Shown here piece by piece: positions 25,833-34,618 of a stretch of DNA of 64,000 bases. This DNA is from Nocardia mikamii NBRC 108933 (GTDB taxonomy: Bacteria > Actinomycetota > Actinomycetes > Mycobacteriales > Mycobacteriaceae), in assembly GCF_001613505.1 (NCBI RefSeq), contig NZ_BDCM01000028.1:1-64000 (forward strand), read 5' to 3'. Position 1 is the first letter of the stretch. The number at the start of each line of letters is the position of its first letter. Made by a program: the position numbers and the translations under genes. The notes beneath the pieces are model-generated. The model was not told the DNA's origin. It ran no database searches and worked only from the letters and a program-made list of their open reading frames with translations.

Positions 25833-26273
25833 TTGGTGCGCCGGGTCCCGGACGAGGTGAACCCGCCTGCTCCGCGGCCGTGTAGTTCGTGCCCATACCG
25901 GCGTGATGTGCCAAGTGGGGTTTGGGATGCCGGTGAGTACGACAAGTTGCGCGAGTACGACAGGGAGATGTCGGATCAACCGTTGGCTCTGTTTCAATGC
26001 CACCAAACCGACGCCGACAGCGACCTGCGTCGCGTGTGTGCCGGCTGGGTGGGGTGTCACGGTGACGACCTTCTCGCGCTTCGTCTTGCGCTGATTCAGA
26101 GACGAATCAGTCCCGCCGTGTTCGAAGCCGCCGTCGGTTACCGCTCGCCCACACCGCTGTTCGAATCCGGCACGGAGGCCGCCGAACATGGACAACGTGA
26201 CATCGGCGCTCCCGGTCCTGCTGCGGTCCACACAATGGCGAAGATCATCCGACGACGACCCGATCTGCTCTGA
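25833..26273 (+). CDS. DUF6283-like cysteine-rich protein with foreign C-terminus
   Basis: 146 residues. The family signature is clear: PCSSCPYRRDVPSGVWDAGE, then FQCHQTDADSD and RVCAGWVGCHGDD. The cysteines (C17, C20 and three later Cys/His clusters) look metal-binding. The normal end (RISPAVFEAAVGYRSPTPLFESGTEA) runs into the diverged 180-bp repeat at 26221, so the last ~18 residues (AVHTMAKIIRRRPDLL) come from that repeat. They also appear at 16893-16945. The function of the family is unknown. Confidence 0.75.
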   Translation: MVRRVPDEVNPPAPRPCSSCPYRRDVPSGVWDAGEYDKLREYDREMSDQPLALFQCHQTDADSDLRRVCAGWVGCHGDDLLALRLALIQRRISPAVFEAAVGYRSPTPLFESGTEAAEHGQRDIGAPGPAAVHTMAKIIRRRPDLL

Positions 26274-26390
26274 CCGCGTGGCAAGACGGGGGAGTCTGAG
26301 ATCGTGGACGAGGTGATGGAGCGCATCTGGCTTGACCGGCCTTTCTGAGGTTGCCTGATCGCCAGTGATTCTGCGATGTCTCGTCGACAC
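26221..26390. repeat. diverged ~180-bp repeat, copy 2
   Basis: Second copy of the repeat at 16893-17070. It supplies the stop codon of the DUF6283-like gene. The shared core includes CGACCCGATCTGCTCTGAC. Confidence 0.5.
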
Positions 26391-26604
26391 AACGCCTATG
26401 GCGTGTGGTGGACGGCCATGAGGTGGTGAAGCTGCGCAGAGGCAGGACCGTGGAGGTGTCGGTGCTTCCAGGGACGCATAGGGTTGAGTTGACCGTCAAC
26501 TGGTCGGTGGCCAGTCGGCATCCATCAACCTTGTGGTGGTGAGCTCTGCCAAGTAGCGTCATGATGCTTGGCCCGAAAGTTGAAGGCAAACAGGGGGTTT
26601 CGAG

Positions 26605-27159
26605 GTGCTTGAGGGCACGGATATCGCACTGTCAGCGGGAAGCGCAAATCCATACTGGTGGGCGCAACCCCTCGCGACAATTTTTGCGGCCGCTATTGCC
26701 CTGTTAGCAGCATGGATTGCCTGGCGAAACGTAACGCGCCAGCTGGGCAACGAACGACGGAAGGAGCGCCGGGCTGAAAGGTTAGCGGCGGCCGTCGAAG
26801 CCGTGGAGGCTATGCGGGAAGGGCTGTTCAACATTCGGCAGCGCAAAGCCGCTGGTCAACGTGATCGAAAGCATCGAACCGACGAAACGCGCGAAGCGCG
26901 CAGCGACTGGGAGAAGCAAGCGGCCTCTCGACACGCCCGAATCGAGATTGCTAAGGCCCGACTCCAACTGCTCGACATGAGTGGAGCGGCGCCCGCTTTC
27001 GAGCAGGCATGTCTCGCATTGAATAGGTACTCACGGCAAGGCGGTCAGAATCCGGAACTGTTCGCAGCGGCGGAAGCAGCGATCCGTGATTTAACCAGCG
27101 TGCTGGCGTCGGAACTCGCTGTTCTGCCGCCGGGACCACTTCAGGTTCCTCAACAGTGA
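26605..27159 (+). CDS. single-span membrane protein with coiled coil
   Basis: 184 residues from the GTG at 26605. One membrane span lies near the N-terminus (ATIFAAAIALLAAWIAW), followed by a long basic/acidic helical region (about residues 48-115, RRKERRAERLAAAVEAVEAM) that looks like a coiled coil. The end is Pro-rich. The predicted topology puts the bulk in the cytoplasm (positive-inside). No family was recognised. The layout recalls the frameshifted gene at 587-1214. Confidence 0.65.
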   Translation: MLEGTDIALSAGSANPYWWAQPLATIFAAAIALLAAWIAWRNVTRQLGNERRKERRAERLAAAVEAVEAMREGLFNIRQRKAAGQRDRKHRTDETREARSDWEKQAASRHARIEIAKARLQLLDMSGAAPAFEQACLALNRYSRQGGQNPELFAAAEAAIRDLTSVLASELAVLPPGPLQVPQQ

Positions 27160-27339
27160 GTAAGCCTTGTTCTGCGCCCCTTCGATGAAGCGGCGTCAGC
27201 GATCCGCACCGCAGCGGCGTTAGCGCGATACAGGGTTCGGCAATGCCGCGTACTGCGCGGTTCGAAACGGCCACAGTCGCTTTCAAGGCTGATCGGGTGG
27301 GCTGAACTGCGCTGCGGTGGTCCTGATGCTTCCGTGAAC

Positions 27340-28010
27340 TTAATTGTCATGAGGCGGACGCTCTTCCAGAGATGGGCCCGAACGTAGGGGTGAGTTCGAT
27401 TCCTCGGCGATCCGTATCTGTTCTACGAGGCGGGCGAGGGTGGCCACGGCGCCGGCGCCGACCGGGAGGAACAGGCCCGGACCAGCGCGCTTGCCGCCTT
27501 TCGTTGGAGCGTGGCGTCGATCTGGCTGAGCCTGTCTTTTTGACGTCAGCCTCGCGCGCGACCTCGAGCACCGCATCGAAGATGCGGTTGAGGCGATCCG
27601 AGCGCCAGTCGCGCCCGCATGCCCACCAGAACCGTGTATACGAACCCCGGATAATCGAAATCCAGGCCGCCGGCGGCATACTTCCAGCGGGCATCGAAAG
27701 CGAAGCGTTCCACCGCTTCTCGATCCGACAGGCCCTCGATGCGCTGCAACACCATCACCACCGCCACGATCATCAGCGGCACCGACCGTCGCCCGACATC
27801 GGTGAACAGGTCGGCGAACATCACATCAGGGAACAACCGACCGCATTCACGGTGCAGCACACCGTAAATCGAATCCTCGGCCACCCGACCCGCGCAGAAC
27901 TCCACCGTCGACCGCAGCAGATCACCCTGGCACGGCACACGCCCCAAACTCACCCCAGCATTCTGCTCGAGCAGGCCCGCCACCGCACGAAAAACACCAG
28001 CCACCTGGTC
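27340..28010 (-). pseudogene. IS1182-family transposase fragment
   Basis: Strong match to the IS1182 N-terminal domain: GDLLRSTVEFCAGRVAEDSI, LFPDVMFADLFTDVGRRSVP, MVLQRIEGLSDREAVERFAF and WKYAAGGLDFDYPGFVYTVL. A frame change near 27610 continues as RLNRIFDAVLEVAREADVKK. After about 27540 the text is no longer IS1182-like, so most of the DDE domain is gone. It joins the DUF4145-like gene in frame at about 28015. Confidence 0.8.
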
Positions 28011-28027
28011 GGTATCACCCGAAGGCG

Positions 28028-28775
28028 GTTGCCGCCTCAGACCCCTGTTGATATTGATCTGAGCTGCGCGACTACGGATTTCAGAGTCATCTTGCGGGTA
28101 AATCTCGCGAAGTGCATGCTCGACGAACTGCGCCGTTTCGAGGGCTTCCTTGGTTGATATGGGCGTGGGATCGTGGATACCGTCGTTTCCAACCCACTTC
28201 GCGGCTTCCAGTAACGTACCTGGGCTCGGCTGGACTTCCTTGAATATCTCCAATCGTGAATGCAGGGAGATCCATCCACCTTTGGTGTTCTTCGTTGGTA
28301 TGTCGTGGTTGTCCATCACGCGCTCGGCAGCTGAACGCAACGCGCCTACAGCGGCCGGGGGATCAAGCCACACTAGCTTTGATGCCCGCCGGATTTCGGC
28401 AGCAACGAGTTCTGGCACTGTGGCGGTGAGTTCGATGATCTGCGGTGCTGGAAGCAGTGTTTGGACAGTCACCACGGCCTATGTATCGAGCTTATCTCCA
28501 AAGACTTGAGGAGTGATCTCGTAATCGGTTTTGTAGGTTCCGCTAACTGCTACCCAAGCGCCACAGCGGCGTCGGTTGCAAACCAAGTGTCCGTGGAAGC
28601 ATCCCTGGGGCGCGGTGGGGTCACCGTCGTACGGGTCTGAGTTTTCCTCGGTGGTGTGATTCTCGTACATGAATCTGCCGACGTTAAGCGCGCCTTCTGT
28701 ACAGGTCGGGCATGGCAGCGTCGGCCAGTCGCGTTCGCTGAAAGGTTCTGCCAGTTGCTGGATCTGCGCGCGCAT
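28028..28775 (-). pseudogene. DUF4145-like protein with zinc ribbon, nonsense codon and IS junction
   Basis: The N-terminal 98 codons carry a zinc-ribbon-like set (LPCPTCTEGALNVG, then CFHGHLVCNRRRCGAWV). A TAG at 28479-28481 interrupts the frame, which then continues without a shift into a DUF4145-type helical domain (VAAEIRRASKLVWLDPPAAV, LRSAAERVMD, LEAAKWVGNDGIHD). At about 28015 it runs into an IS1182 fragment, so the end is also lost. DUF4145 proteins are often linked to restriction or defence loci. This copy is inactive unless the TAG is an error. Confidence 0.75.
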
Positions 28776-28889
28776 GCCACCTGCTTCACGTTCGAGTTAC
28801 TGCTCTGTCGGTGCCTTCGACGGATCGCCGCGTCGGCACGAGGAATGATCGCACGGGCTGCGCAGTGGTTACTACAAAGTTTCGTTCGA

Positions 28890-29527
28890 TCAGCGGCCCA
28901 GTGTGGTCAGTTTCTTGGTGTGCTCGACAGCTTCAGCGAGGGAGGCGCTGGTCAATAGTTGGTCCAGCAGCACCCATAGCCGCGCGGCGCGGTAGGGTTT
29001 GCTGGTGGGAATGGGCATGCCGGGCAGTTCGGGTCCGAGCGAGTAGACCACGTGTGGGCGGTTGATGTTGGGGCCGTCCGGGAAATCTGGCCAACGCTGT
29101 TTCAGTGACTGGACGACCTCGGCGTGGGTCACGCGGTGAACCCTTTGCACCTGGTTGCTCCACCGGAACGCGAGGAAGTTCGGAGGAGTTTTCGGCCAGC
29201 CATTGCCCCAGCCGAAAGGATGGAAGTAGGCGTTCTCGTGAAGTACATAGTCCCGAAAGTCTTTGAGCCCTGGTTGTTCGGTACATCATCTGAGACCACG
29301 ACACAGTAGGTCCATCCGTCTGCGGGATCGGTCATGGGAGCCGCTTTCCTCAAGTAGTTTTGGAATTCGTTGAGCCATAACCGTTCTGCACCGTGGGCGT
29401 GGTCGCGGGCGTCGACGACTATGTCCTGGATATCTTTCCAGGAGACGTGGTGGACGGGGATGCCGTCTATTGGGGAGGGCAGCGTGCGGCGAGCCCACGC
29501 TGGGCTGGCCTGTGACAGGCTCACCAA
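28890..29527 (-). pseudogene. hypothetical protein split by a frameshift
   Basis: The first part is read from 29527 (VHHVSWKDIQDIVVDARDHA, WLNEFQNYLRKAAPM, WTYCVVVSDD). Near 29266 the frame changes and continues as DFRDYVLHENAYFHPFGWGN, then WPKTPPNFLAFRW, ending VVYSLGPELPGMPIP and LWVLLDQLLTSASLAEAVEH. Joined, the two give a coherent ~210-residue soluble protein of a type found in many bacteria as a conserved hypothetical. One missing base explains the split. The function is unknown. Confidence 0.65.
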
Positions 29528-29822
29528 GGCTCCGCCCGCTCGGCGTTTGACCCTCGGCGCGTATTGCTGCAGCTGGGCTTCCCCCCGGAACGAGCCATCC
29601 GCGCTTGGCTTCTACGACAAATCAGATCGGTTCCCGTGTCCAACTCCAAGTCGGTGCGGCCGACCGCTTCGCGGGCTTCCAATCGGGCAGTCACATCACA
29701 GTTCACCGCCCCTATACCGACGGCTTGCAGGAACAGTGCGAGTAGGTGCGGACTTCGCGTGAGGGTTAAACCCAGTGCTGCGGTGATGTCGTTGGGGCTG
29801 CTGCAGGGATAGGTGACAACTG
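29521..29822 (-). other. possible degraded coding stretch
   Basis: One minus-strand frame reads ALGLTLTRSPHLLALFLQAV followed by GAVNCDVTARLEAREAVGRT, which has coding-like composition but no start and no recognised family. It overlaps the end of the IS30 scrap on its right. Could be a gene tail or chance. Confidence 0.25.
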
Positions 29823-29999
29823 ACGTACTCCTCCGGTCTGAGCGGGGAACCGTTGCACATGCTGTGGCGGCATCTCGAGATTCCGGGCGATAACACTGAC
29901 CGGCTCACCGGCACGCCACCGGCCCCACAACTCATCCTGACGAGCAGCAGTCATCCCGTATTCCCGCCCCCAAACCTCCACGCCGACATGATTATCCAC
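29766..29999 (-). pseudogene. IS30-family transposase, N-terminal fragment
   Basis: MTAARQDELWGRWRAGEPVS and VIARNLEMPPQHVQRF form the N-terminal helix-turn-helix of IS30 transposases. The frame leaves the family after about 50 codons, so the catalytic domain is absent. Confidence 0.7.
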
Positions 30000-30059
30000 G
30001 TGGTGATGCAGTGATCACTCGAGCCCAAGATCGATTCTCGACACCGAACACCACGGATT

Positions 30060-31172
30060 TCACCGCGCGCGGATTTTCGCGGCACCGACTCCAATCATCC
30101 CGACACTGGCGCCGATCACCGCGATGCCGAACGGTACGGCGTGGCCGAGGATTTCCGCGATACCGAGGCTGATCCCCGCGACGCCGGCGCCGATCACTGC
30201 GATGCCGAACGGTAGGTCGTGGCCGATGGTCGCCGCGATACCGACGCCGATCCCCGCGACGCCGATGCCGATCACTGCGATGCCGAACGGTAGGTCGTGG
30301 CCGATGGTCGCCGCGATACCGACGCCGATCCCCGCGCCACCGATGCCGATCACGGCGACAACGGTCAGTACCGCGCGGTCGCCGATCGTCGCGATACCGA
30401 GGCTGATCCCCGCGACGCCGGCGCCGATCACTGCGATGCCGAACGGTAGGTCGTGGCCGACAATCTCCGCGATACCGACGCCGATCCCCGCGACGCCGGC
30501 ACCGATCTCCCCGATGCCGAACGGTACGGCGCGGTCGCCGATCCCCGCGATACCGAGGCCGATCCCCGCGACACCGGTGCAAACCATGCCGATGCCGAGC
30601 GGTGCGGCGCGGCTGAGAATCCCCGCGATACCGAGGCCGATCATCGCGATACCGGCGCCGATCATAGCGACAGCGGTGTATTGCAGTGTGGCTAGTTCTC
30701 TTTGGTCAGGTTCGGCCACGAACAAGATGACGCTTGCGGCGACGATCCACAGGACGGCCGGGACGACGATTTGCAGCGACACGGAGATATGGGGCAGGGC
30801 GGCAAAGACTGTCATCGCCGCTGTGTAAGCCAGAGCAACAGTTGGAAGCGCCGCGCGGCGGGCCCACGACAGATGAGAATCTCGTCGGGCCGTCCACGCC
30901 ATCCAGAGCACCACAAGCACGGCCGCGGCGATCTGAACCTGCACCCCCACCACGTGGTCGAAATGGAAGAGTATCGACGCCAGCAGTGCCGACAATAGCG
31001 GCGGCGCAACATGTCTGACGAAATATCCGCCACGTTCCGGTGGGTGGTGGTGCACGGTGACGTAGGCATCCCGCGCAGCCTGCACGGTGGTGTTCTGGCT
31101 GCCGGAAATTTCGGCGTGCTGCTCGACCGGCGACTCGGGGACGGCGCTGGCGTCGTCGGGCGGACCGGTCAC
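30060..31172 (-). CDS. multi-span membrane protein with 26-residue hydrophobic repeats
   Basis: 370 residues. The N-terminus has the tag SGSQNTTVQAARDAYVTVHH, then about four membrane spans (residues 56-152). From residue ~167 to the end come eight copies of a 26-residue unit of the type AVIGAGVAGISLGIAEI-x2-HDLPFGI. Each unit holds one glycine/alanine-rich hydrophobic segment, so the repeat array may form eight short spans or a glycine-zipper-like bundle. Its ATG overlaps the stop of the gene upstream (31169-31172), and both carry an NTTVQA-type tag. The function is unknown. Effector-type membrane proteins of conflict systems use similar tags, but no nucleotide-binding sensor is visible here. 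Confidence 0.75.
   Translation of the reverse strand: MTGPPDDASAVPESPVEQHAEISGSQNTTVQAARDAYVTVHHHPPERGGYFVRHVAPPLLSALLASILFHFDHVVGVQVQIAAAVLVVLWMAWTARRDSHLSWARRAALPTVALAYTAAMTVFAALPHISVSLQIVVPAVLWIVAASVILFVAEPDQRELATLQYTAVAMIGAGIAMIGLGIAGILSRAAPLGIGMVCTGVAGIGLGIAGIGDRAVPFGIGEIGAGVAGIGVGIAEIVGHDLPFGIAVIGAGVAGISLGIATIGDRAVLTVVAVIGIGGAGIGVGIAATIGHDLPFGIAVIGIGVAGIGVGIAATIGHDLPFGIAVIGAGVAGISLGIAEILGHAVPFGIAVIGASVGMIGVGAAKIRAR
30063..30674 (-). repeat. 78-bp tandem repeat array inside the membrane protein gene
   Basis: About 7.8 units of 78 bp (26 codons). Recurrent blocks include GCCGATCACTGCGATGCCG and GTCGTGGCCGATGGTCGCC on the plus strand. Some units are near-identical (30180-30260 and 30260-30340), others diverged, suggesting recent duplication within an older array. 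The length multiple of three keeps the frame. Confidence 0.85.
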
Positions 31173-31597
31173 GACGTGGGCGGGTGCCCAATCCGGGCGT
31201 CCTGGCCGGCCTGCACAGTGGTGTTGCCGCGTCCGCGAACCGTGGCGGTCTGCGTGATCGCAGCGACGCTGCTGCGGTCACCGACGCTGAGCCGGGGAGT
31301 GAGCTCTCCGCGCAGGAGCTGTTCGAGTTCCGCACGCAGAGCGGGGTTTCCGGCGATCGCTCGCTGCAGGCGTACTCGCCACATTCCCGCCAGCGCGTCT
31401 TCGGTCGCGGTGTCCTGCGCCGCCCGCGCGGCTACCACGTCGGTGCGCAGCTGGTCGAGGTCCGCGGCGACCTGGTCGGCCTGCGCCGGATGGGCCTTGT
31501 GCCACCACCGCACCACCGCTGACTTGGCGGCAGCCCAGGCGTCGGTGGCCATTACCTTCACCACCGCGGTCCCCGCCTCGATCACAATCGGATCCAT
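31169..31597 (-). CDS. small soluble partner protein with NTTVQAGQDA tag
   Basis: 142 residues. The N-terminus is helical with a conserved-looking start (MDPIVIEAGTAVVKVMATDA, then AVVRWWHKAHP), and the middle is an amphipathic helix pair (ADLDQLRTDVVAARAAQDTA). The end has the motif VRGRGNTTVQAGQDARIGHP, shared in form with the next gene. Four-base overlap with that gene shows the two act together. Short N/TxxQAG-type tails occur on actinobacterial effector-associated proteins. The specific role is unknown. Confidence 0.65.
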   Translation of the reverse strand: MDPIVIEAGTAVVKVMATDAWAAAKSAVVRWWHKAHPAQADQVAADLDQLRTDVVAARAAQDTATEDALAGMWRVRLQRAIAGNPALRAELEQLLRGELTPRLSVGDRSSVAAITQTATVRGRGNTTVQAGQDARIGHPPTS

Positions 31598-31903
31598 CGC
31601 CCCACCAGTTTCGCTCTACGGCCTGTAAGTCCGGTCAGCAGCACATCGCAGACGCCGCCCCGAATGTGACATCGCGACGATACCGCCGCGCGCGACGGTA
31701 GGGGACGGAATCTGTCGGGTGAATATATCGGCGTAGACCGGGATTTCGGATGGCTAAGCGAGGCCGCGACGATGTCGAGCAGGGCGGACGTACGAACGGT
31801 CTAGCCATCGAGTTTATTCCGGGGTCACTCACCGAGCCGTACGATCGGCGCCGAAGGCGAAGTAAGCGCACGGACCGATCTCCGGCACCCGCTCTCAGCC
31901 CAT
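31598..31903. other. intergenic stretch between tag-protein operon and next gene
   Basis: 306 bp with no gene. The promoter of the leftward two-gene unit must lie at its left end. No clear promoter elements were identified. Confidence 0.35.
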
Positions 31904-32210
31904 CTAGCGGCTGCGATCGAAACCTCCAAAGCTCCAGCCTCGTTCCGGGCGCTCCGGTAGGAGTTGCGGACTCCAGACCGTGGGGTGCTGCAGGTCGCGC
32001 AGCCGCCGGTCGAGCACGCCGCGGACCTGGTCACTGAGCTTCGCGAGTTCGACCCGCTCATCCGGCGGGAGCGACGCCCGCTGGAGTTTGTAGTCGAGGG
32101 AATCCAGCTCCTTGGAGAAGGTCCCCGTACACCTGGACAGATCGTTCACGCCGATCCAGGTGGCTGAGCCGGGACCGCACGTCCTCGTACTCCTCACGAA
32201 GGCTCGGCAT
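31904..32210 (-). pseudogene. small helical protein, frameshifted near the N-terminus
   Basis: The ATG at 32210 with a GGGGG ribosome site starts MPSLREEYEDVRSRLSHLDR. After about 30 codons the text must shift frame (near 32115, one extra G) to continue as ELDSLDYKLQRASLPPDERV, then LAKLSDQVRGVLDRRLRDLQ and a Trp/Pro-rich end. The joined protein would be about 101 residues, helical with a basic tail. A fragment of a paralogue lies at 25482-25620. The family and function are unknown. Confidence 0.55.
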
Positions 32211-32463
32211 AGCGATCATCCCCCTGCAGTTCGGTGTCCTCTTCGAGGATAAGCGACAGACAGACGCGGATCGGGTTGTGCCACGGCATATCTCACGCCC
32301 GGCCGAGGGCCGATTCGGTGTGCCGCCATACTATGGGGCGATCGGAAGCCCGATAGCCTCGGTGGTAGGGCGACTGGCGTCGGGTGGGTGACCACCGGGA
32401 AGCGTGACGAGTAGAAGCATCGACCGCCTGGGTGCTTCTCGGTTTCGGCTACAGGAGTCTTGC

Positions 32464-32961
32464 GTGCTCGAAATCGTCCGCGCCCAGGCCGGCGATATCG
32501 ATCGCGTCATCGGGCTGCGTCATCGCGTTGAAGATTGACTGGCGAGCCGCCGGATCGTGCAATGGACTCCACGTGAAATACCGGAGTCGGTGTTCTGTGA
32601 ACAGGTCGCCGCCGGCGAGGCCTACGTGGCACGCATCGAGGACCGGCCGGAGATTGTGGCTGCATTCCGGCTGCTCTGGAGCGATCCCGCCATGTGGCAG
32701 GACGAAACCTTCGCCGGATATGTTCACGGGCTGGTCGTCGACCGAAACCATGCCGGCAAGGGGACCGGCCGCGCTCTACTCGGCTGGGCAGGCCAGACCG
32801 CCCGCGAAGCGGGCGCGGGCCTGTTGAGGCTGGACTGCGTTGACACCAATACCGCACTGTGCGCGTACTACCGCGCCGGTGGGTTCATCGAAGTCCGCCG
32901 CCGCAGCCTCGGCGGTGGACGCGGTGTCGTTCTGTTTCAGCGCTCCCTCACAAACCGCTAA
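32464..32961 (+). pseudogene. GNAT acetyltransferase with in-frame TGA
   Basis: GTG 32464 follows ACAGGAGTC and starts VLEIVRAQAGDIDRVIGLRH. A TGA at 32536-32538 stops it at codon 25, where a Trp or Arg would fit (RVED-x-LASRRIVQW). The same frame then runs to a normal end with the GNAT core GLVVDRNHAGKGTGRALLGW and LLRLDCVDTNTALCAYYRAG. A shorter product could restart at GTG 32557 but would lack the first strand and helix. A single point mutation accounts for the damage. Confidence 0.8.
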
Positions 32962-32964
32962 CCA

Positions 32965-32990
32965 CCGATTCCGCCCACGTATCGGAGGCC
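32965..32990 (-). repeat. dispersed repeat A, copy 3
   Basis: Minus-strand copy of the repeat at 321-346 with one change (ATACGTGG for ATAAGTGG). It starts four bases past the stop of the GNAT gene. Confidence 0.7.
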
Positions 32991-33093
32991 ACCGGCGCCC
33001 GGGCACTCAGGATCGCAGTTGCACTCTCGCTGGCGATGGCGGGTCGAGGTTGTCGAGCGAACCGCAGGGCGTACACGAGTCGATACTTGTTCC

Positions 33094-33753
33094 ATGGTCG
33101 ATGTCTTCGGAGCGGTCGCCGCACGGATAACTGAAGGCGCCACGTCCGGACGTACCCTCGTCGCGATCGACGGCGTCGATGGCAGTGGGAAGACCACGTT
33201 CACCGCGGAACTCGTGCGGCGGTTGCACACTCGGCAGGTCATCGTGTTGCACGCCGATGACTTCCTCAACCCGTCCGCTGTCCGGCATGCACGGGGCCGG
33301 CGATCCCCGCACGGTTTCTGGCTCGATTCCTACAACTACCGCGCACTGTGTCGTGATGCTCTCGATCCGCTGCGTCCCGGCGGTGACGGCTGGTATCGCA
33401 CCGCCTCCTACGATCCGGACTCCGACACCATCGTGCGCCGCAGCGCACGATGGGCACCACGCAATGCGATCGTGGTGGTCGAAGGGATGTTCCTGCATCG
33501 AGACGAACTCGCAGACATCTGGGATACGTCGATCTTCCTTGATGTCCCGTTCGATGTGACGGTCGCCCGAATGGCCGAACGCGATGGCACTCACCCGGAA
33601 CCAGCACACGAGACGATGCGCCGATACGTCGACGGACAACGTCTGTACTTCGCACGATCACAGCCGTGGTCACGCGCTGGCATCGTCATCGACAACACCC
33701 GCTACGACCAGCCGAACATCATCGCCCCGGGACATGCTCACGCTGCCCGGTAA
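33094..33753 (+). CDS. uridine kinase-like P-loop kinase
   Basis: 219 residues from the ATG at 33094; the frame extends to 33019 but that part looks non-coding. Walker A is GVDGSGKTTF (residues 27-36). VIVLHADDFLNPSAVR supplies the acidic residue after strand 2, and NAIVVVEGMFLHRDEL and SIFLDVPFDVTVARMAERD complete the NMP-kinase-type core of the uridine kinase/PRK group. It may phosphorylate a nucleoside or an unrelated small molecule. Actinobacterial paralogues of this size are seldom characterised. Confidence 0.8.
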   Translation: MVDVFGAVAARITEGATSGRTLVAIDGVDGSGKTTFTAELVRRLHTRQVIVLHADDFLNPSAVRHARGRRSPHGFWLDSYNYRALCRDALDPLRPGGDGWYRTASYDPDSDTIVRRSARWAPRNAIVVVEGMFLHRDELADIWDTSIFLDVPFDVTVARMAERDGTHPEPAHETMRRYVDGQRLYFARSQPWSRAGIVIDNTRYDQPNIIAPGHAHAAR

Positions 33754-33767
33754 CCGAACCCGCATCG

Positions 33768-34025
33768 AACAACGCTCGATCAGTGATGACCGAGAGGGAC
33801 TGCCGTGAAACCTCGGCGCCATAGACCTCGGCAAGATGCGCGCTGATCTCACCGCGGGTCAGGCCCTTGGCCGACAGCGACAGCACCATCTCATCCACCC
33901 CGGTCAGCCTGCGCTGGCGTTTGCGGACGATCTGCGGCCCGAACGGTGCGGGCGGTGTCCCGAGGAACCTTCACCTCGATCGGCTGGACCTGTCTTCGAG
34001 GAGATCGAAGTCGAATACCCCAGTC
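33768..34025 (-). pseudogene. IS256-family transposase fragment
   Basis: Reads IVRKRQRRLTGVDEMVLSLS, AKGLTRGEISAHLAEVYGAE and VSRQSLSVITDR, the conserved N-terminal third of IS256/mutator transposases. Upstream (right) the frame is broken near 33960. The DDE domain is missing at the left, where the text ends against the kinase gene. Confidence 0.8.
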
Positions 34026-34120
34026 CACGAGTAGACAGGGTTACCGATCGTGACTGCACGTCATGAGTGCCGATGCCCTCCACTCGACCGAGGTTCGGTC
34101 GATGTCCGATCCGTCTGCGA

Positions 34121-34441
34121 TTATCGGAGGCGCCGTCCACGAGCCGGGGAACGGCGTTGCCCCGGGCGCAATTGGCGGGTGATCTGCTGGACCGACTCGG
34201 CGAGGACTTCGGCGAACCGGGAGCGGCTCATGCCGAATCGCACGAACAACTCCTCGTCCGGCGGGCCGCCGAAAGGTGACCACGCCTCGGCGAACTCCAC
34301 GATCTGCCAGGCATCTGGCCGGGGCCCGCGCCGGGCCTGCGGTCCTGCCGGGATCCGCTCGCGCGGGTGAGGCCGTCGATGGTGCGCGGGGATGCCCCGC
34401 TCGGCGGTGATGGCCTGCCGGTTCGGTTGAAAGGTCGTCAT
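34121..34441 (-). CDS. DUF3263-like small DNA-binding-type protein
   Basis: 106 residues with a basic, Pro/Arg-rich N-terminus and a core AWQIVEFAEAWSPFGGPPDE, LFVRFGMSRSRFAEVL. This resembles the helix-turn-helix-like domain of DUF3263 proteins (an aromatic-rich helix, then a GMS/T-x-R-x-x-x-L helix). The basic tail (LRPGQRRSPARGRRLR) supports nucleic-acid binding. Alone between an IS256 scrap and an SDR scrap. Confidence 0.55.
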   Translation of the reverse strand: MTTFQPNRQAITAERGIPAHHRRPHPRERIPAGPQARRGPRPDAWQIVEFAEAWSPFGGPPDEELFVRFGMSRSRFAEVLAESVQQITRQLRPGQRRSPARGRRLR

Positions 34442-34618
34442 CTTCGGTGCCCTGTTCGGTAGCGACGTGCGAATCGCACTCGGCGGGAACGCTTTCGGGT
34501 GCGGGCGGAGCGCAGGCCGGACCCGGAGAAGCGGAGGGGCTCCCCGGGGCCGTATGCGGATGCTGTCGAACCGATGGTGGAGTGGATCAGGGCAGGTCGG
34601 GGTTCGACAGGTCGGGGG

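Noticed and set aside
30124..30828. Long open frames on the plus strand and in a second minus frame across the 78-bp repeats
   Set aside because: They arise because the repeat unit lacks stops in several frames; only the 30060-31172 frame has a start coupled to the gene upstream and a membrane-protein composition outside the repeats.
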